In this document: piece after piece, positions 34,553 to 43,655 of the stretch
How positions within the stretch are numbered: the first letter of the stretch is position 1
How the letters are laid out: every line of letters begins with the position of its first letter
Assembly: GCF_900142955.1 (NCBI RefSeq)
Contig: NZ_FRCP01000006.1
Location: 1-64,000, forward strand
Origin: Anaerosporobacter mobilis DSM 15930
GTDB lineage: Bacteria; Bacillota; Clostridia; Lachnospirales; Lachnospiraceae
Length of the DNA: 64,000 nt
Direction of reading: 5' to 3'
Program-made: the position numbers and the translations under genes
The notes under the pieces: generated by a model
What the model was told of the DNA's origin: nothing
Database searches by the model: none
Seen by the model: only the letters and a program-made list of their open reading frames with translations

Positions 34553-35404
34553 ATGGATACACAAAATCTACGTACTTTCTTAGTACTAGCCGATATAAAG
34601 AACTTCACACAGGCGGCAGATCAACTGTTCGTTGCGCAGTCTACCGTTACCAATCGTATTGCAGAATTAGAACGCCAATTAGGCAAAAAGTTATTCCACA
34701 GAGACAATAAAACTGTTGTACTTACAGCAGAGGGTAATCTTTTTCTAACCTATGCAAAACGTATGATTGACTTAGAGGAAACTTCGATAAAAGAGATGAA
34801 TGCCATAAAACAATACGAACATAGTCTTAGAATAGGAACAACGAATACCATCTATGAATGCCACCTTGTAGATACCATCAAGCAATTACTTACTTCGAGG
34901 CAAGATTGCGCTCTGACCGTAACTGTTGGTCACTCTATTTCATTGCTACAGATGCTACAAGATGGTCTTCTTGATGTTGTATACTCCTATCTTCCACTTG
35001 TTAAGAATGGATACAAAAGTGATGTGTTCGCAACTGACGCACTAGTCTTAGTCACTTCACCAAACACCAATCGATATCACAATGGAATTCACAAAGAGGA
35101 ACTTACAGAGATTCCATATCTATTCTGCAACTTCGCACTTCAAGAAGTTGGTTTATTCATCCGTGAACTCTTTCCTAGTTTCAATCAATTTCATTTTGAG
35201 ATTGATAATAGTACGAAGTTACTTCAGTTCTTACTTGATGGAATCGGCTATAGTTTTTTACCAGAAAGTCTTGTAACACCATATATCTTGACAGGTGAAC
35301 TTGAAACTGTACCTTTACTTGATTTTAAGACTCCAAAAATTAATTCGTATCGAATCTATAACGAGATGAATGGGAAACAACTATGTGAATACGACTTATT
35401 ATAA
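34553..35404 (+). CDS. LysR-family transcriptional regulator
   Basis: A 283-residue regulator. The N-terminal winged helix, MDTQNLRTFLVLADIKNFTQ to RIAELERQLGKKLFHR, is classic LysR. The effector-binding domain fills 90-283. GGAGG precedes the ATG. It faces away from the GNAT gene, the usual position for a LysR regulator and its target, so the GNAT gene is the first candidate target. The effector is unknown. Confidence 0.92.
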   Translation: MDTQNLRTFLVLADIKNFTQAADQLFVAQSTVTNRIAELERQLGKKLFHRDNKTVVLTAEGNLFLTYAKRMIDLEETSIKEMNAIKQYEHSLRIGTTNTIYECHLVDTIKQLLTSRQDCALTVTVGHSISLLQMLQDGLLDVVYSYLPLVKNGYKSDVFATDALVLVTSPNTNRYHNGIHKEELTEIPYLFCNFALQEVGLFIRELFPSFNQFHFEIDNSTKLLQFLLDGIGYSFLPESLVTPYILTGELETVPLLDFKTPKINSYRIYNEMNGKQLCEYDLL

Positions 35405-35489
35405 CTTGTAATTTTATTTCTAAAGTTTTATAATAGTTTTGAAAACTAGATGATATAATATTAAGAACGAGAATTAGAAAATAAATAAG

Positions 35490-35550
35490 TGTGAAACTCT
35501 TTGTAATACCGACATCAACAACAATGTGTTTTATGTCTGCCGTTACAATC
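35490..35550 (+). repeat. Family 1 palindromic repeat, decayed left half
   Basis: GTGAAACTCTTTGTAA ... CAATGTGTTTTATGTCTGCC followed by GTTACAAT matches the left arm of the full copies at 27002 and 43471. The inverted right arm is missing; another palindromic element starts about 40 bases further on. Confidence 0.7.
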
Positions 35551-35586
35551 GCCTATCATCACTTATGTACCAATAAACTAGTCTAA

Positions 35587-35866
35587 GCAAAACTCTTAAA
35601 ATGTAGATTAACTTCTTGCCCAACTCACTATGACTAAAAAACGGTAGTGTAGCACGTATAGTACTTCTTAGTGTGTACTCAGAAACCAAGGAAGGCGAGG
35701 CATGGATGCCGAGCCAGCCTGAGCTGCGGCAGGATGCCACATCGATGGCGGTTCCGCAAAATTGGTGCATGTGGTGTACACACATAGAAGTACTTAGGTG
35801 CGTAACGTGTTTTGTGTCACAGTTAGTTAGGTAAGAAGTTATGAGTAAAATGATCGGAGTTTTGCG
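35587..35866. repeat. Large palindromic element with GC-rich structured core (280 bp)
   Basis: The outer arms pair GCAAAACTC with GAGTTTTGC. Inner arms pair AACTTCTTGCCCAACTCACT with its inverted counterpart, and GTACTTCTTAGTGTGTAC with GTGTACACACATAGAAGTAC. The centre (about 35685-35759) is strikingly GC-rich for this genome and holds small hairpins with GG/GGA loops (GGCAT-GG-ATGCC, GGCA-GGA-TGCC). It looks like a non-coding mobile repeat or a structured RNA. A 121-codon antisense frame through it is not credible as a gene. Confidence 0.7.
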
Positions 35867-35881
35867 ATAACAGAGAGGAGC

Positions 35882-37162
35882 ATGATTGCAATTATGAAAC
35901 GGAATCAATATTGGTACCCTGTAGATAATGCAGGCAAGATATTTCCCGCCGTATCAAAGGACAGTAGAAGCAGTGTATTCCGCCTCTCCTTTTATCTGAA
36001 AGAGGAAATAAGAAAAGATGTGTTAGAAGAAGCTGTTAATCAGGTTCTACCAAGATTTGAAACATTCGCAGTAGAATTAAAGAGCGGTTTGTTTTGGTAT
36101 TATCTATCTGCGAACAAGAAACCCTTCCATGTCGAAGAAGAACCAGCTATCTTATGTAAATACTTCTCCTGGCAAAAGAACAATGGTTATCTATTCAAGG
36201 TTTACTACTTTGGAAATAAAGTTACTTTAGAGACGTTCCATTCACTCACAGACGGAACAGGTGCTATGGAGTTCCTCAAATCCATTGTATATGTGTACTA
36301 TGAATTGCAGGGCCATACGTTAGAACATGACGGACGAATTCGAAGTCACTCACCACATGATGTAACTGGTGAAGTGGATATGTTTGTTGGCTCTTATGAT
36401 AAATCGAACAAGAAAAACCTTACCGAAGAACCCGCTTACCACTTATCAGGAGAAACCTTTGTGAATAACTTCTCCTTAGCTGTGCGTGCTCAAGTACCAA
36501 CCGATGCACTCCTAGCTACTGCCAAAGCACATAATGTTACCATTGGACAATTCGTAACGGCTGCTTTTGCCTATAGCATCTATAACTGTAGCCTTGGTTG
36601 TCGTTCCAGTCGTAAACCAATTAAAATGTTTGTCCCTGTTAATTTAAGAAAGTTCTTTCCGTCCAATACATTACGTAATTTTTCTCTCTACATTAAAGCA
36701 ACATTTGATGGTAGAGAATCTTGGACATTTGAGCAAATGCTTGCTTCCACGAAAGAACAATATGCAAAGCAACTGACAAAGGAAGACCTCCACAGGCGAA
36801 TCAATTCAAATGTAAGTATTGAGAAAAACCCTTTTGTAAGATTACTTCCACTTCCAATTAAGAATCTTGCATTCCAAATTGGCTACTTTTACTGTGCCGA
36901 GAATATTAGTACGTATTATATCTCCAACTTAGGCAACATTATGTTGCCAGCTTCATTGGAGCCATATGTTGAAGATGTGGAATTTGCATTAGGGGGTACT
37001 TGTATGGCAATCGCCTCAATCAAAGGGCATACTAACCTTATGTTAAACTCCGAATTCAAGGATATATCGACAATTCAATATTTCCTTAAAATACTAACCG
37101 ATGCAGGTATCCCTGTAACCATTGATACGAACTATAGGGAGGGATTAGATGAGATATTGTAA
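35882..37162 (+). CDS. Condensation/acyltransferase-like protein (HxxxDG family)
   Basis: A 426-residue protein resembling the chloramphenicol acetyltransferase / condensation / alcohol acetyltransferase fold. The catalytic motif is FHSLTDGTGAMEF, and the second-half structural motif is FVPVNLRKFFPSNTLRNFSLYI (as in N-L-R). These proteins transfer acyl groups from CoA or carrier proteins, and the substrate is unknown. The start is uncertain: the ATG at 35882 sits very close to GAGAGGAG, while the next one (35894) is 13 bases from it. It overlaps the next gene by 14 bases, so the two products probably act together. Confidence 0.78.
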   Translation: MIAIMKRNQYWYPVDNAGKIFPAVSKDSRSSVFRLSFYLKEEIRKDVLEEAVNQVLPRFETFAVELKSGLFWYYLSANKKPFHVEEEPAILCKYFSWQKNNGYLFKVYYFGNKVTLETFHSLTDGTGAMEFLKSIVYVYYELQGHTLEHDGRIRSHSPHDVTGEVDMFVGSYDKSNKKNLTEEPAYHLSGETFVNNFSLAVRAQVPTDALLATAKAHNVTIGQFVTAAFAYSIYNCSLGCRSSRKPIKMFVPVNLRKFFPSNTLRNFSLYIKATFDGRESWTFEQMLASTKEQYAKQLTKEDLHRRINSNVSIEKNPFVRLLPLPIKNLAFQIGYFYCAENISTYYISNLGNIMLPASLEPYVEDVEFALGGTCMAIASIKGHTNLMLNSEFKDISTIQYFLKILTDAGIPVTIDTNYREGLDEIL

Positions 37163-37835
37163 GACTTGTGGAATACATTACCGTACTCCTATTAACAACT
37201 GTTTGTTTTGTAATAATCGATTAGAAGGGGAGAACCGCTCAGATGAAGATATGGAATTCTTCTATCCACCAATGAAACGACAACATAAGCCAGAGAAAAC
37301 CGTTCAAAAGATTCTCTATTTTATCTTGCTTGTTAGTTCCCTATGTTGCCTCATAATTGACTTCATCTATATGAATTCATCAGGTAAGGGTTTTGGATTA
37401 TGGTCTATCTATGTTGTGTTTTCATGTATATTAGGCGTAATCGTTATTCATACCTTCACCACACCTTCTAAGCTCTTTCACAAGGTGTATCAGATTGGAT
37501 TAAGTACCCTAGTGTTTCTTATAGCAATTGCTTTATTAGGTAATAGTTATCACTGGGCACTTGATTATGTGTTACCATTTGGGCTTCTTGCCCTGAATAT
37601 TTTATCAACTTGTTGTATATTCGGCAACAAAGAGCGTCTGTTTGAATACTCAATGTATGTATTTGGAACAAGTATCCTAGCATTCATACCCTTACTACTG
37701 TATTTCTTATCGATTATTTCAGTAGGATGGCCTGCGCTCAGTTGCTGCTTATATGGTCTACTTACGTTGTCTGGGCTATTCTTTTTCTCAACAAAAGAGG
37801 CTAAAGAAGAATTAAAAAGGAGACTGCATTGGTAG
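37149..37835 (+). CDS. Zinc-ribbon membrane protein, DUF6320 family
   Basis: A 228-residue protein. The N-terminal zinc ribbon is CKTCGIHYRTPINNCLFCNN (Cys 4, 7, 18, 21), a charged linker follows, and then five or six membrane segments from about residue 52. DUF6320 proteins often neighbour condensation-like acyltransferases, as here. Its start overlaps the acyltransferase gene. Function unknown. Perhaps the pair makes or modifies a membrane lipid; that is inference. Confidence 0.82.
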   Translation: MRYCKTCGIHYRTPINNCLFCNNRLEGENRSDEDMEFFYPPMKRQHKPEKTVQKILYFILLVSSLCCLIIDFIYMNSSGKGFGLWSIYVVFSCILGVIVIHTFTTPSKLFHKVYQIGLSTLVFLIAIALLGNSYHWALDYVLPFGLLALNILSTCCIFGNKERLFEYSMYVFGTSILAFIPLLLYFLSIISVGWPALSCCLYGLLTLSGLFFFSTKEAKEELKRRLHW

Positions 37836-37843
37836 GATTCCTG

Positions 37844-39214
37844 TTACTCAGTATGCGTCTTAACGTTTAATGTTACGACCGCCCCGCAACCTTCCTCCTT
37901 GTTTGCTATAATAAGATTACCGCCATGCTTTTTGGCAACCGATTCAGCAATGAAAAGACCCATGCCGTAGTGCTTGCCAGAGCGTTCCTCCTGTTCCGTA
38001 TAAAACTGCTGCGTAGCGTTTTTAAGGCTTGCGAAAGAAAAGCCCTTACCACTATCAGTTATAGTAAACCTGAGCATATCTTCCCTCCCACTAATGCTAA
38101 TCGTAACATTACCGTGGGTAGGAGAATATTCTATGGCATTGGCTAGAATATTGGAAAGTGCACTGACTAAGAGCACTGAGTCCCCATAGAACGTTTCGGG
38201 CAAATCTCGTATATCTGTGGTCAGTGTGATATTCTTTGCAAGGCAAAGAGCTGTTGCTTCCGACTTGATTTCCGAAATAAACTCGCTTACTGAAAATGAT
38301 TTCGGATCAAAATCTACATGACTTTCTGCCTTTGCGGCTGACATCAGAAGATCGAGATACTGTTCAATTTTATGGGAGCTTGCATGGATATACTCAAGCA
38401 ATTCCTTATCCGCCTCCGATAATTCTGCTTCCAGTAGAAGCTCTGTATTGCCCTTGACTATTGTCAAGGGTGTTTTAATGTCATGGGCAAGTGCAGAAAT
38501 TTGTGTTTTTCGGTTTTGCTCAGCGTTCCATTGTTGCTTAAGTGAAGTCCCAAGTGCACGTTTCATTTCATCTATTGAATTCAAAACCGTATTAAACTCT
38601 TGAATGTGCGTTGGCGAAACTTCAAAATCCAGTTCCTGCTGTTTAATGGCATCTGTTGCAGTAATCAACGGGGATAGTTCAGCGTTCAACTTTTTACCGA
38701 AGCGCGAGGCTATAACACATGCTATTGAAAGAAAACCAACAAGAAAAAGTAGTATTACTAGTAGCTCAGGCATTGGAAACAACTCATGCAGAGTAGGAGA
38801 TGTAAAGTGTGCTTGTAAATCGTATTGTATAATACAGTAGCCATCCTCACGTTGGATTAGCATATATCGACTGACTGGTGTCTTTGAATTTTTAAAAAGA
38901 ACATCTTTTGATTTTACGATCTCCTTATTCGTCATAGTACCGCATACTAAGTTATCATTGTCATCAAACAAGGCATAGGTACATGGGTACGGAATGACTG
39001 TTTCATCAAAAGGCTGACTGTTTTGAATATCTTCTTTAGCTTGCTCGATAGCTTGTTCTGCATAATTTGCGGGTAGAATTGCACCACTCGCCATTCCATA
39101 ATAAAAGCTAAGAACAATTGTGGCGATAAGCAAAATTGTGAGGGTAGTAAAAACTGCTAGATGGCGCAAAAACAGCATATATAGTTTTATAGATTTCTTG
39201 CTCTTTATCTCCAT
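37844..39214 (-). CDS. Sensor histidine kinase of an antimicrobial-peptide resistance operon
   Basis: A 456-residue VanS/CprK-like kinase. Two membrane segments (about 12-35 and 150-170), HAMP-like linker, H-box ALAHDIKTPLTIVKGNTELL, N-box ILANAIEYSP, and G-boxes DSGKGFS and HYGMGLFIA. The extracellular loop of about 110 residues is a possible peptide sensor. It overlaps the response regulator gene by 10 bases and is the last gene of the operon that begins at 42079. Confidence 0.92.
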   Translation of the reverse strand: MEIKSKKSIKLYMLFLRHLAVFTTLTILLIATIVLSFYYGMASGAILPANYAEQAIEQAKEDIQNSQPFDETVIPYPCTYALFDDNDNLVCGTMTNKEIVKSKDVLFKNSKTPVSRYMLIQREDGYCIIQYDLQAHFTSPTLHELFPMPELLVILLFLVGFLSIACVIASRFGKKLNAELSPLITATDAIKQQELDFEVSPTHIQEFNTVLNSIDEMKRALGTSLKQQWNAEQNRKTQISALAHDIKTPLTIVKGNTELLLEAELSEADKELLEYIHASSHKIEQYLDLLMSAAKAESHVDFDPKSFSVSEFISEIKSEATALCLAKNITLTTDIRDLPETFYGDSVLLVSALSNILANAIEYSPTHGNVTISISGREDMLRFTITDSGKGFSFASLKNATQQFYTEQEERSGKHYGMGLFIAESVAKKHGGNLIIANKEEGCGAVVTLNVKTHTE

Positions 39215-39879
39215 TTATACCCCACTCCCCAGACTGTTTCAATCGGATTTTCCGTATATTTTGAGAATTTATTACGGATGTTTTTAATATGGACGCGAAT
39301 GGCCGCAATATCACTTTCTGTATCAAACCCAAACACTGTCTCCAAAATATGTTCCAGTGAAAAGACTTGCCCCCTATTACGCACCAACATTTCACAGATA
39401 GCGTATTCACTCTTTGTCAGAAGTATTTTCTCTGGTTTTCCTGGTACCGCTTCTACTGTAATTTCCTTTGCAGATAAGTCAAATCGGTATATTCCCTGTG
39501 TTAGCGACTGATGACGTTCTCTATGTTCTCTGCGCAGATGTGCTGCCACCCTTGCCCGTAATTCTAAGAGGCTGAATGGTTTTTTAATATAATCGTCAGC
39601 ACCAAGCGAAAAACCGTCTATCATATCCTGCTCCATGGATTTGGCAGTTAAGAAGAGAATTGGGCAATCCACATCCCCTCGAATACTTCGACAGAGAGAA
39701 AATCCATCTACCTCCGGCATCATCACATCCAATAAAACAAGGTCATAGGTTTTAAAGTCCTGTGCTGTCAAATTAATAGCACTGTTTTTCGTGGTAACGG
39801 TATATCCGTCTTTTGCAAGTGCACGTTCAATCAACTTGCAAATATCGTTTTCATCATCGATTACTAATATATGAGCCAT
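39205..39879 (-). CDS. OmpR-family response regulator of the peptide resistance operon
   Basis: A 224-residue VanR/CprR-like regulator. Phosphoacceptor Asp in LVLLDVMMPEVDG, Lys in YIKKPFSLLELRARV, winged helix with KILLTKSEYAICEMLVRNRG and RVHIKNIRNKF. It lies 19 bases after the second permease gene and should activate the transporter operon in response to peptide. Confidence 0.94.
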   Translation of the reverse strand: MAHILVIDDENDICKLIERALAKDGYTVTTKNSAINLTAQDFKTYDLVLLDVMMPEVDGFSLCRSIRGDVDCPILFLTAKSMEQDMIDGFSLGADDYIKKPFSLLELRARVAAHLRREHRERHQSLTQGIYRFDLSAKEITVEAVPGKPEKILLTKSEYAICEMLVRNRGQVFSLEHILETVFGFDTESDIAAIRVHIKNIRNKFSKYTENPIETVWGVGYKWR

Positions 39880-39898
39880 TCAATCCCTCCATTTCTAG

Positions 39899-40657
39899 CT
39901 AATTTTCTTTATTTTTTCTTCCATCCCATTTTGTACTCCAAGCTGCAAGTATCAAAAGAAGTATGGCACTTGTCACCCCTATAAACATTACGCCCTGAGT
40001 TACTCCAGATAAATCCACAAAAGACACATTTGTGATCTTACTCTCCACAAACATACTACAAAAACGTGTGGAAATTCCCCAAGGTAAGAATGTCCATATT
40101 CTATCACCAAGCCCTGTTAGAAGAAGTGCTGATAGCAAGCTGCCCACCATCCCCAAGCCAAGACCTACGCCTTTTCCAAATGCAAAGCTTACAATATATT
40201 GAAGAATATATAGAGTCAGGTTTCCTAAAAACAACAAAATTGCCGATTTGATGTATAGTGAAAGAGGAAAAACTACATTTCCCATCAACCGGAACAAGGT
40301 TCCAAAGCCGAAAACAGCTATTATAGAAGACCAAAAACCAAATATCAAAATGACCAAAAGCTTTGCAAAGTGTGGAATATATCTTTTGCACGGAGTAGAC
40401 AACAGCATCTGACATGAAGCTGCTTGTACCTCCTGTTCTGATACTATAACTGTAACAATACCAATTAACATTGGAAATACCATCGCTAATACTTGCAGAT
40501 AAGCTGATACCTTCTGTGGCTCACTCCAAGGAGAAATGGTGTAATAAGCAAGGAACACTGCCATACCAAAGAATGGCACAAAAAGATGTATGAGTAACAC
40601 GTGGGAATGTAGCGCCTTGTAGATGTCAGATTTTATAGTTCTTACAAATTGCTTCAT
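39899..40657 (-). CDS. Lantibiotic-immunity-type ABC permease (MutG/EpiG family)
   Basis: A 252-residue ABC-2 type permease with six membrane segments, beginning MKQFVRTIKSDIYKALHSHV, a start typical of EpiE/EpiG-type immunity permeases. The ATG at 40657 is preferred, with AGGTG five bases upstream. It starts two bases after the stop codon of the first permease. Together with 40660 and 41375 it would expel peptide from the membrane. Confidence 0.85.
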   Translation of the reverse strand: MKQFVRTIKSDIYKALHSHVLLIHLFVPFFGMAVFLAYYTISPWSEPQKVSAYLQVLAMVFPMLIGIVTVIVSEQEVQAASCQMLLSTPCKRYIPHFAKLLVILIFGFWSSIIAVFGFGTLFRLMGNVVFPLSLYIKSAILLFLGNLTLYILQYIVSFAFGKGVGLGLGMVGSLLSALLLTGLGDRIWTFLPWGISTRFCSMFVESKITNVSFVDLSGVTQGVMFIGVTSAILLLILAAWSTKWDGRKNKEN

Positions 40658-40659
40658 GC

Positions 40660-41382
40660 TCACACCTCACGTTTCTGAAACCAGCATGAAGTAGCAATGG
40701 TTAGCAGGATAAAAAGCGTGATACCAATCAATACACCTGGTAGGATAACAGCAGGGTCTTCCATATTACTACCCACTTCTACCCTAAGCCCATTCGGTAA
40801 TACACCTATGGTAGGACACATAAGCCTTGCAGGAATAGAGAACGGAATCAACCAAAAACTTTCTACTGCGCATATAACCGCAACACCAAAATTGCAGAGT
40901 AAGCTGATTAAAACAGTTAAAAATGCACCAACTTTTTCTGTCACAAACATCCATAATGGTACTTGCCAAGCAAAGGTGACGAATAGCAAAACACTTGCAA
41001 ATAAGCTTACTGCTACGCCAATCGATTGCCCAAACAGTAGACCACCTAGGGTAATTCCGACATAAAAGACAAGACAGGTGGTTAATAGGAATAAAGTACA
41101 GAGTATGATCTGAGCAAGCCATAGTTTCTTCTTATCTACAGCCACACCCAATAAACCGTGCCTGTTCTTTTTTTGTTCCCTTGCCACTGTAAACGTAGAA
41201 AACATAGTAAAGCAACCAGGCAAAAGCATTGTATACCACCAATTATAAGCACCTGCCTGCAGGTATCTTCCTCCCATTAACAACAAGGCCAACAAAATTG
41301 TAAGCGCTGGGGCAAGCCACAGAATCACCTTGTTGAAGCTATGCTTTTCCTTGAGCCATTCTGATTGTAGAAAGTTAAGCAT
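40660..41382 (-). CDS. Lantibiotic-immunity-type ABC permease (MutE/EpiE family)
   Basis: A 240-residue ABC-2 permease, MLNFLQSEWLKEKHSFNK at the start and six membrane segments. The ATG at 41382 overlaps the ATPase stop codon by 8 bases, with AGGTGA upstream; the longer frame to 41469 lies inside the ATPase gene and is not used. It pairs with the permease at 39899. Confidence 0.85.
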   Translation of the reverse strand: MLNFLQSEWLKEKHSFNKVILWLAPALTILLALLLMGGRYLQAGAYNWWYTMLLPGCFTMFSTFTVAREQKKNRHGLLGVAVDKKKLWLAQIILCTLFLLTTCLVFYVGITLGGLLFGQSIGVAVSLFASVLLFVTFAWQVPLWMFVTEKVGAFLTVLISLLCNFGVAVICAVESFWLIPFSIPARLMCPTIGVLPNGLRVEVGSNMEDPAVILPGVLIGITLFILLTIATSCWFQKREV

Positions 41383-42079
41383 TCGAATCACCTGCCTTTC
41401 GTACAACCTCCATAAATAGTGCTTCAAGGTCATCTGTAGCGTCAATTTTGTCCTGATGCCACAGTTCACCGTTTGCTATAATACCAATATGATCAGCGAT
41501 TTGTTCCACTTCGGATAGAATATGGCTGGAAAGAATCACCGTTATTCCCTGCTGTGGAAATGCTCTAATCAGCTCGCGTAAATCTCCGATTCCGATTGGG
41601 TCAAGCCCATTAGTAGGTTCATCTAAGATGAGCAGCTTCGGGTGGTTAAGTAGTGCCATAGCTATGCCAAGTCGTTGTTTCATTCCCATCGAAAAATGCC
41701 CCGCACGCTTCTTTCCCGTGTTTATCAGATCTACACATTCTAACACCTCATCAATGCGGCTATCTGGCAAGCCATAGAGCAGAGTACGTACCTTTAGATT
41801 CTCCCTGGCGGTCAAGTTTTCATAAAGTGGCGGTGATTCAATCAGCGCACCAATGGACAGCAAATCATTACGACTCCATGACTTACCATCAAAAACAATT
41901 TCTCCTGAGGTAGGAGTAATCATACCTGTTAGCATTTTCAGCAGGGTAGACTTTCCCGCACCGTTTGGACCAAGGAGTCCATAAACTGATTTCTCTGGTA
42001 GTGAAATTGATATGTTGTGATTTGCTTTTTGTTTTTTGTAATTCTTACATAGATTATGTGTTTCCAAAATATTTTTCAT
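41375..42079 (-). CDS. Lantibiotic-immunity-type ABC transporter ATPase
   Basis: A 234-residue ATPase with Walker A GPNGAGKST, signature FSMGMKQRLGIAMAL and Walker B LLILDEPTNGLDP. It matches the EpiF/CprA/SpaF class. The start is the ATG at 42079; its ribosome binding site (GAGGAAAGGG) lies within a stem-loop (42082-42126) that could mask it. First gene of a five-gene operon (ATPase, two permeases, regulator, kinase), the same set as cprABC-cprRK in C. difficile. Confidence 0.93.
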   Translation of the reverse strand: MKNILETHNLCKNYKKQKANHNISISLPEKSVYGLLGPNGAGKSTLLKMLTGMITPTSGEIVFDGKSWSRNDLLSIGALIESPPLYENLTARENLKVRTLLYGLPDSRIDEVLECVDLINTGKKRAGHFSMGMKQRLGIAMALLNHPKLLILDEPTNGLDPIGIGDLRELIRAFPQQGITVILSSHILSEVEQIADHIGIIANGELWHQDKIDATDDLEALFMEVVRKAGDSNA

Positions 42080-42081
42080 AA

Positions 42082-42126
42082 AAATAGCCCTTTCCTCTTG
42101 TGATAACAAAAGTATAAGGGCTATTT
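42082..42126 (-). promoter_or_regulatory. Stem-loop covering the ribosome binding site of the resistance operon
   Basis: AAATAGCCCT pairs perfectly with AGGGCTATTT, and the T-run runs directly into the ATG. It has the form of an intrinsic terminator, lies 25 bases past the stop of the upstream gene, and also contains part of the ribosome binding site of the ATPase. It may be both the terminator of the 42151 gene and an attenuator. Confidence 0.6.
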
Positions 42127-42150
42127 ATAAAGATTCTATAAGTTTTTTGA

Positions 42151-42834
42151 TTAATAGCCTACAATAAACTTCTTCACTTTTTTCTCTGTTGCTTCTGGAT
42201 TTAGTTTATAGATTTGTTCCCGAATCTTCTCATACGCTTGCTCTGGATCAATCTTTTCAGCTTCTATTATTAACTCTTCTCCCCAGAAGTCCTCTACTAG
42301 ACAGAATACGGTTGATGACCACCCATATTCTTCTCCCGCATTAGACAACTTCCTAGCTCGTCCAGACATTGTAATAAAGAATCGCATCTGCAACTCCGTT
42401 ATCCCCCGGTCAAACTTTGATTTATCTTCTTTGGTAAACCCACCATATTGCTTAATGAGATGCAGAGGTAATTCCTTATATTCCTCTATCAGCAGATAGA
42501 TTTGTTTTGCATATTGACTAATGGTACCTGCTTCATATTCTTCTTCTAATCTCCTACGTCCACGGCGAATTGCATAGAAGTAAGGAAACCACTCCTTCGT
42601 AATATAACCACTCTTCTTAAAGAAGAACTTACCGTATGCAATGTCTTCTTTCTCATTTAATACACGCATGCGCCATTCCCATGGGTCCGTATCTGCATCT
42701 TCTGTATGCCAGCATATCTCTTCCCCCAAATAACTACATAAAGAGAAAACCCCTTCGTTATTCTCACCGCCAACGCTCATTCCCGCTTGGTATAGCTCGG
42801 TCAGAAAGTCATTAAAGTTATGAATAGAATTCAT
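42151..42834 (-). CDS. AlkZ-related / uncharacterised DNA-glycosylase-like protein
   Basis: A 227-residue soluble protein. It contains AYGKFFFKKSGYITKEWFPYFYAIRRGRR and an Arg-rich segment, seen in proteins annotated as AlkZ-related (winged-helix relatives of the YcaQ/AlkZ glycosylase superfamily). I see no catalytic motif that proves glycosylase activity. The role is unknown, and the family call is from memory of similar sequences. Confidence 0.6.
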   Translation of the reverse strand: MNSIHNFNDFLTELYQAGMSVGGENNEGVFSLCSYLGEEICWHTEDADTDPWEWRMRVLNEKEDIAYGKFFFKKSGYITKEWFPYFYAIRRGRRRLEEEYEAGTISQYAKQIYLLIEEYKELPLHLIKQYGGFTKEDKSKFDRGITELQMRFFITMSGRARKLSNAGEEYGWSSTVFCLVEDFWGEELIIEAEKIDPEQAYEKIREQIYKLNPEATEKKVKKFIVGY

Positions 42835-42892
42835 TACTATTCCCCTCCCTCATTCTTAATTATACTGCTGTTGCCTCCGGTGAATCACTGTC

Positions 42893-43435
42893 CTAATCAA
42901 CCTTACTTAACTCGCCAGTGACAGAATCAATTACTAAGCCATGTACCATTACCGTCTCTGGTATTAAAGGATGTTTATGTATCAACTCTACTGATTTCTT
43001 AACAGTATCTTCTAAATCTATAAAACCACCAAGCCAAGAGTCAAAGTCAATTCCGCAATACTTAACCATATCTATATTATTTTGTGTTATTCCATGCTCT
43101 TTCATCTTCTCTAGCATCTTCTGGCTGTCTGTGTATCTAGCTCCGCAATCAGTATGACCGATTACTAATATTTCTTTAACATTTAATTCGTAAATTGCTA
43201 TTAATAAACTACGTATAACGCTTCCAAATGGATGGGATATCACTCCACCTGCGTTTTGAATGATCTTCGCATCACCATTCTTAAGCCCCAAAGCTGCAGG
43301 TAATAGTTTTGTTAATCTTGTATCCATACAAGAGACGATGGCGATCTTTTTTTCTGGAAACTTATTGGTAATATATTTTTCGTAGCTTTTATTCTCAACA
43401 AAAATTTTATTATATTCTAGAATTTCATCAAGCAT
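42893..43435 (-). CDS. Beta-class carbonic anhydrase
   Basis: A 180-residue enzyme that interconverts CO2 and bicarbonate. The zinc ligands are the Cys of SCMDTRL and the His and Cys of IGHTDCGAR, with the catalytic Asp/Arg dyad in MDTR. The size fits the short bacterial beta type. GGAGAG lies before the ATG. A full family 1 palindrome (43471-43611) sits just upstream. Confidence 0.93.
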   Translation of the reverse strand: MLDEILEYNKIFVENKSYEKYITNKFPEKKIAIVSCMDTRLTKLLPAALGLKNGDAKIIQNAGGVISHPFGSVIRSLLIAIYELNVKEILVIGHTDCGARYTDSQKMLEKMKEHGITQNNIDMVKYCGIDFDSWLGGFIDLEDTVKKSVELIHKHPLIPETVMVHGLVIDSVTGELSKVD

Positions 43436-43470
43436 ACTTGCTCTCTCCTTTTATTCTACTTTGCATTGTT

Positions 43471-43611
43471 AGTCAATTGCGAAATTCTTAGTAATGACGA
43501 TAAACATATCAATGTGTTTTATGTCTGCCGTTACAATTTTAGTGAAATTGTAGTAGGCAGCCTTAAAACACAGATATGTTATGGTCATGGAGAAGAGTTT
43601 CTCAATTGACT
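43471..43611. repeat. Palindromic dispersed element, family 1, full copy B (141 bp)
   Basis: Ends AGTCAATTG... and ...CAATTGACT are inverted. The arms share AAACATATCAATGTGTTTTA and TGTCTGCCGTTAC with copy A at 27002 and pair across about 65 bases. It lacks the extra central dyad of copy A, so it may be the minimal unit. It lies in the leader of the carbonic anhydrase gene. Confidence 0.85.
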
Positions 43612-43655
43612 ATATTTTGCAATATTCTTGCTACGGTTTCCATTATATCACACTT

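Noticed and set aside
35543..35908. 121-codon minus-strand frame.
   Set aside because: It runs through the palindromic element and into the start of the acyltransferase gene; sequence follows the repeat.
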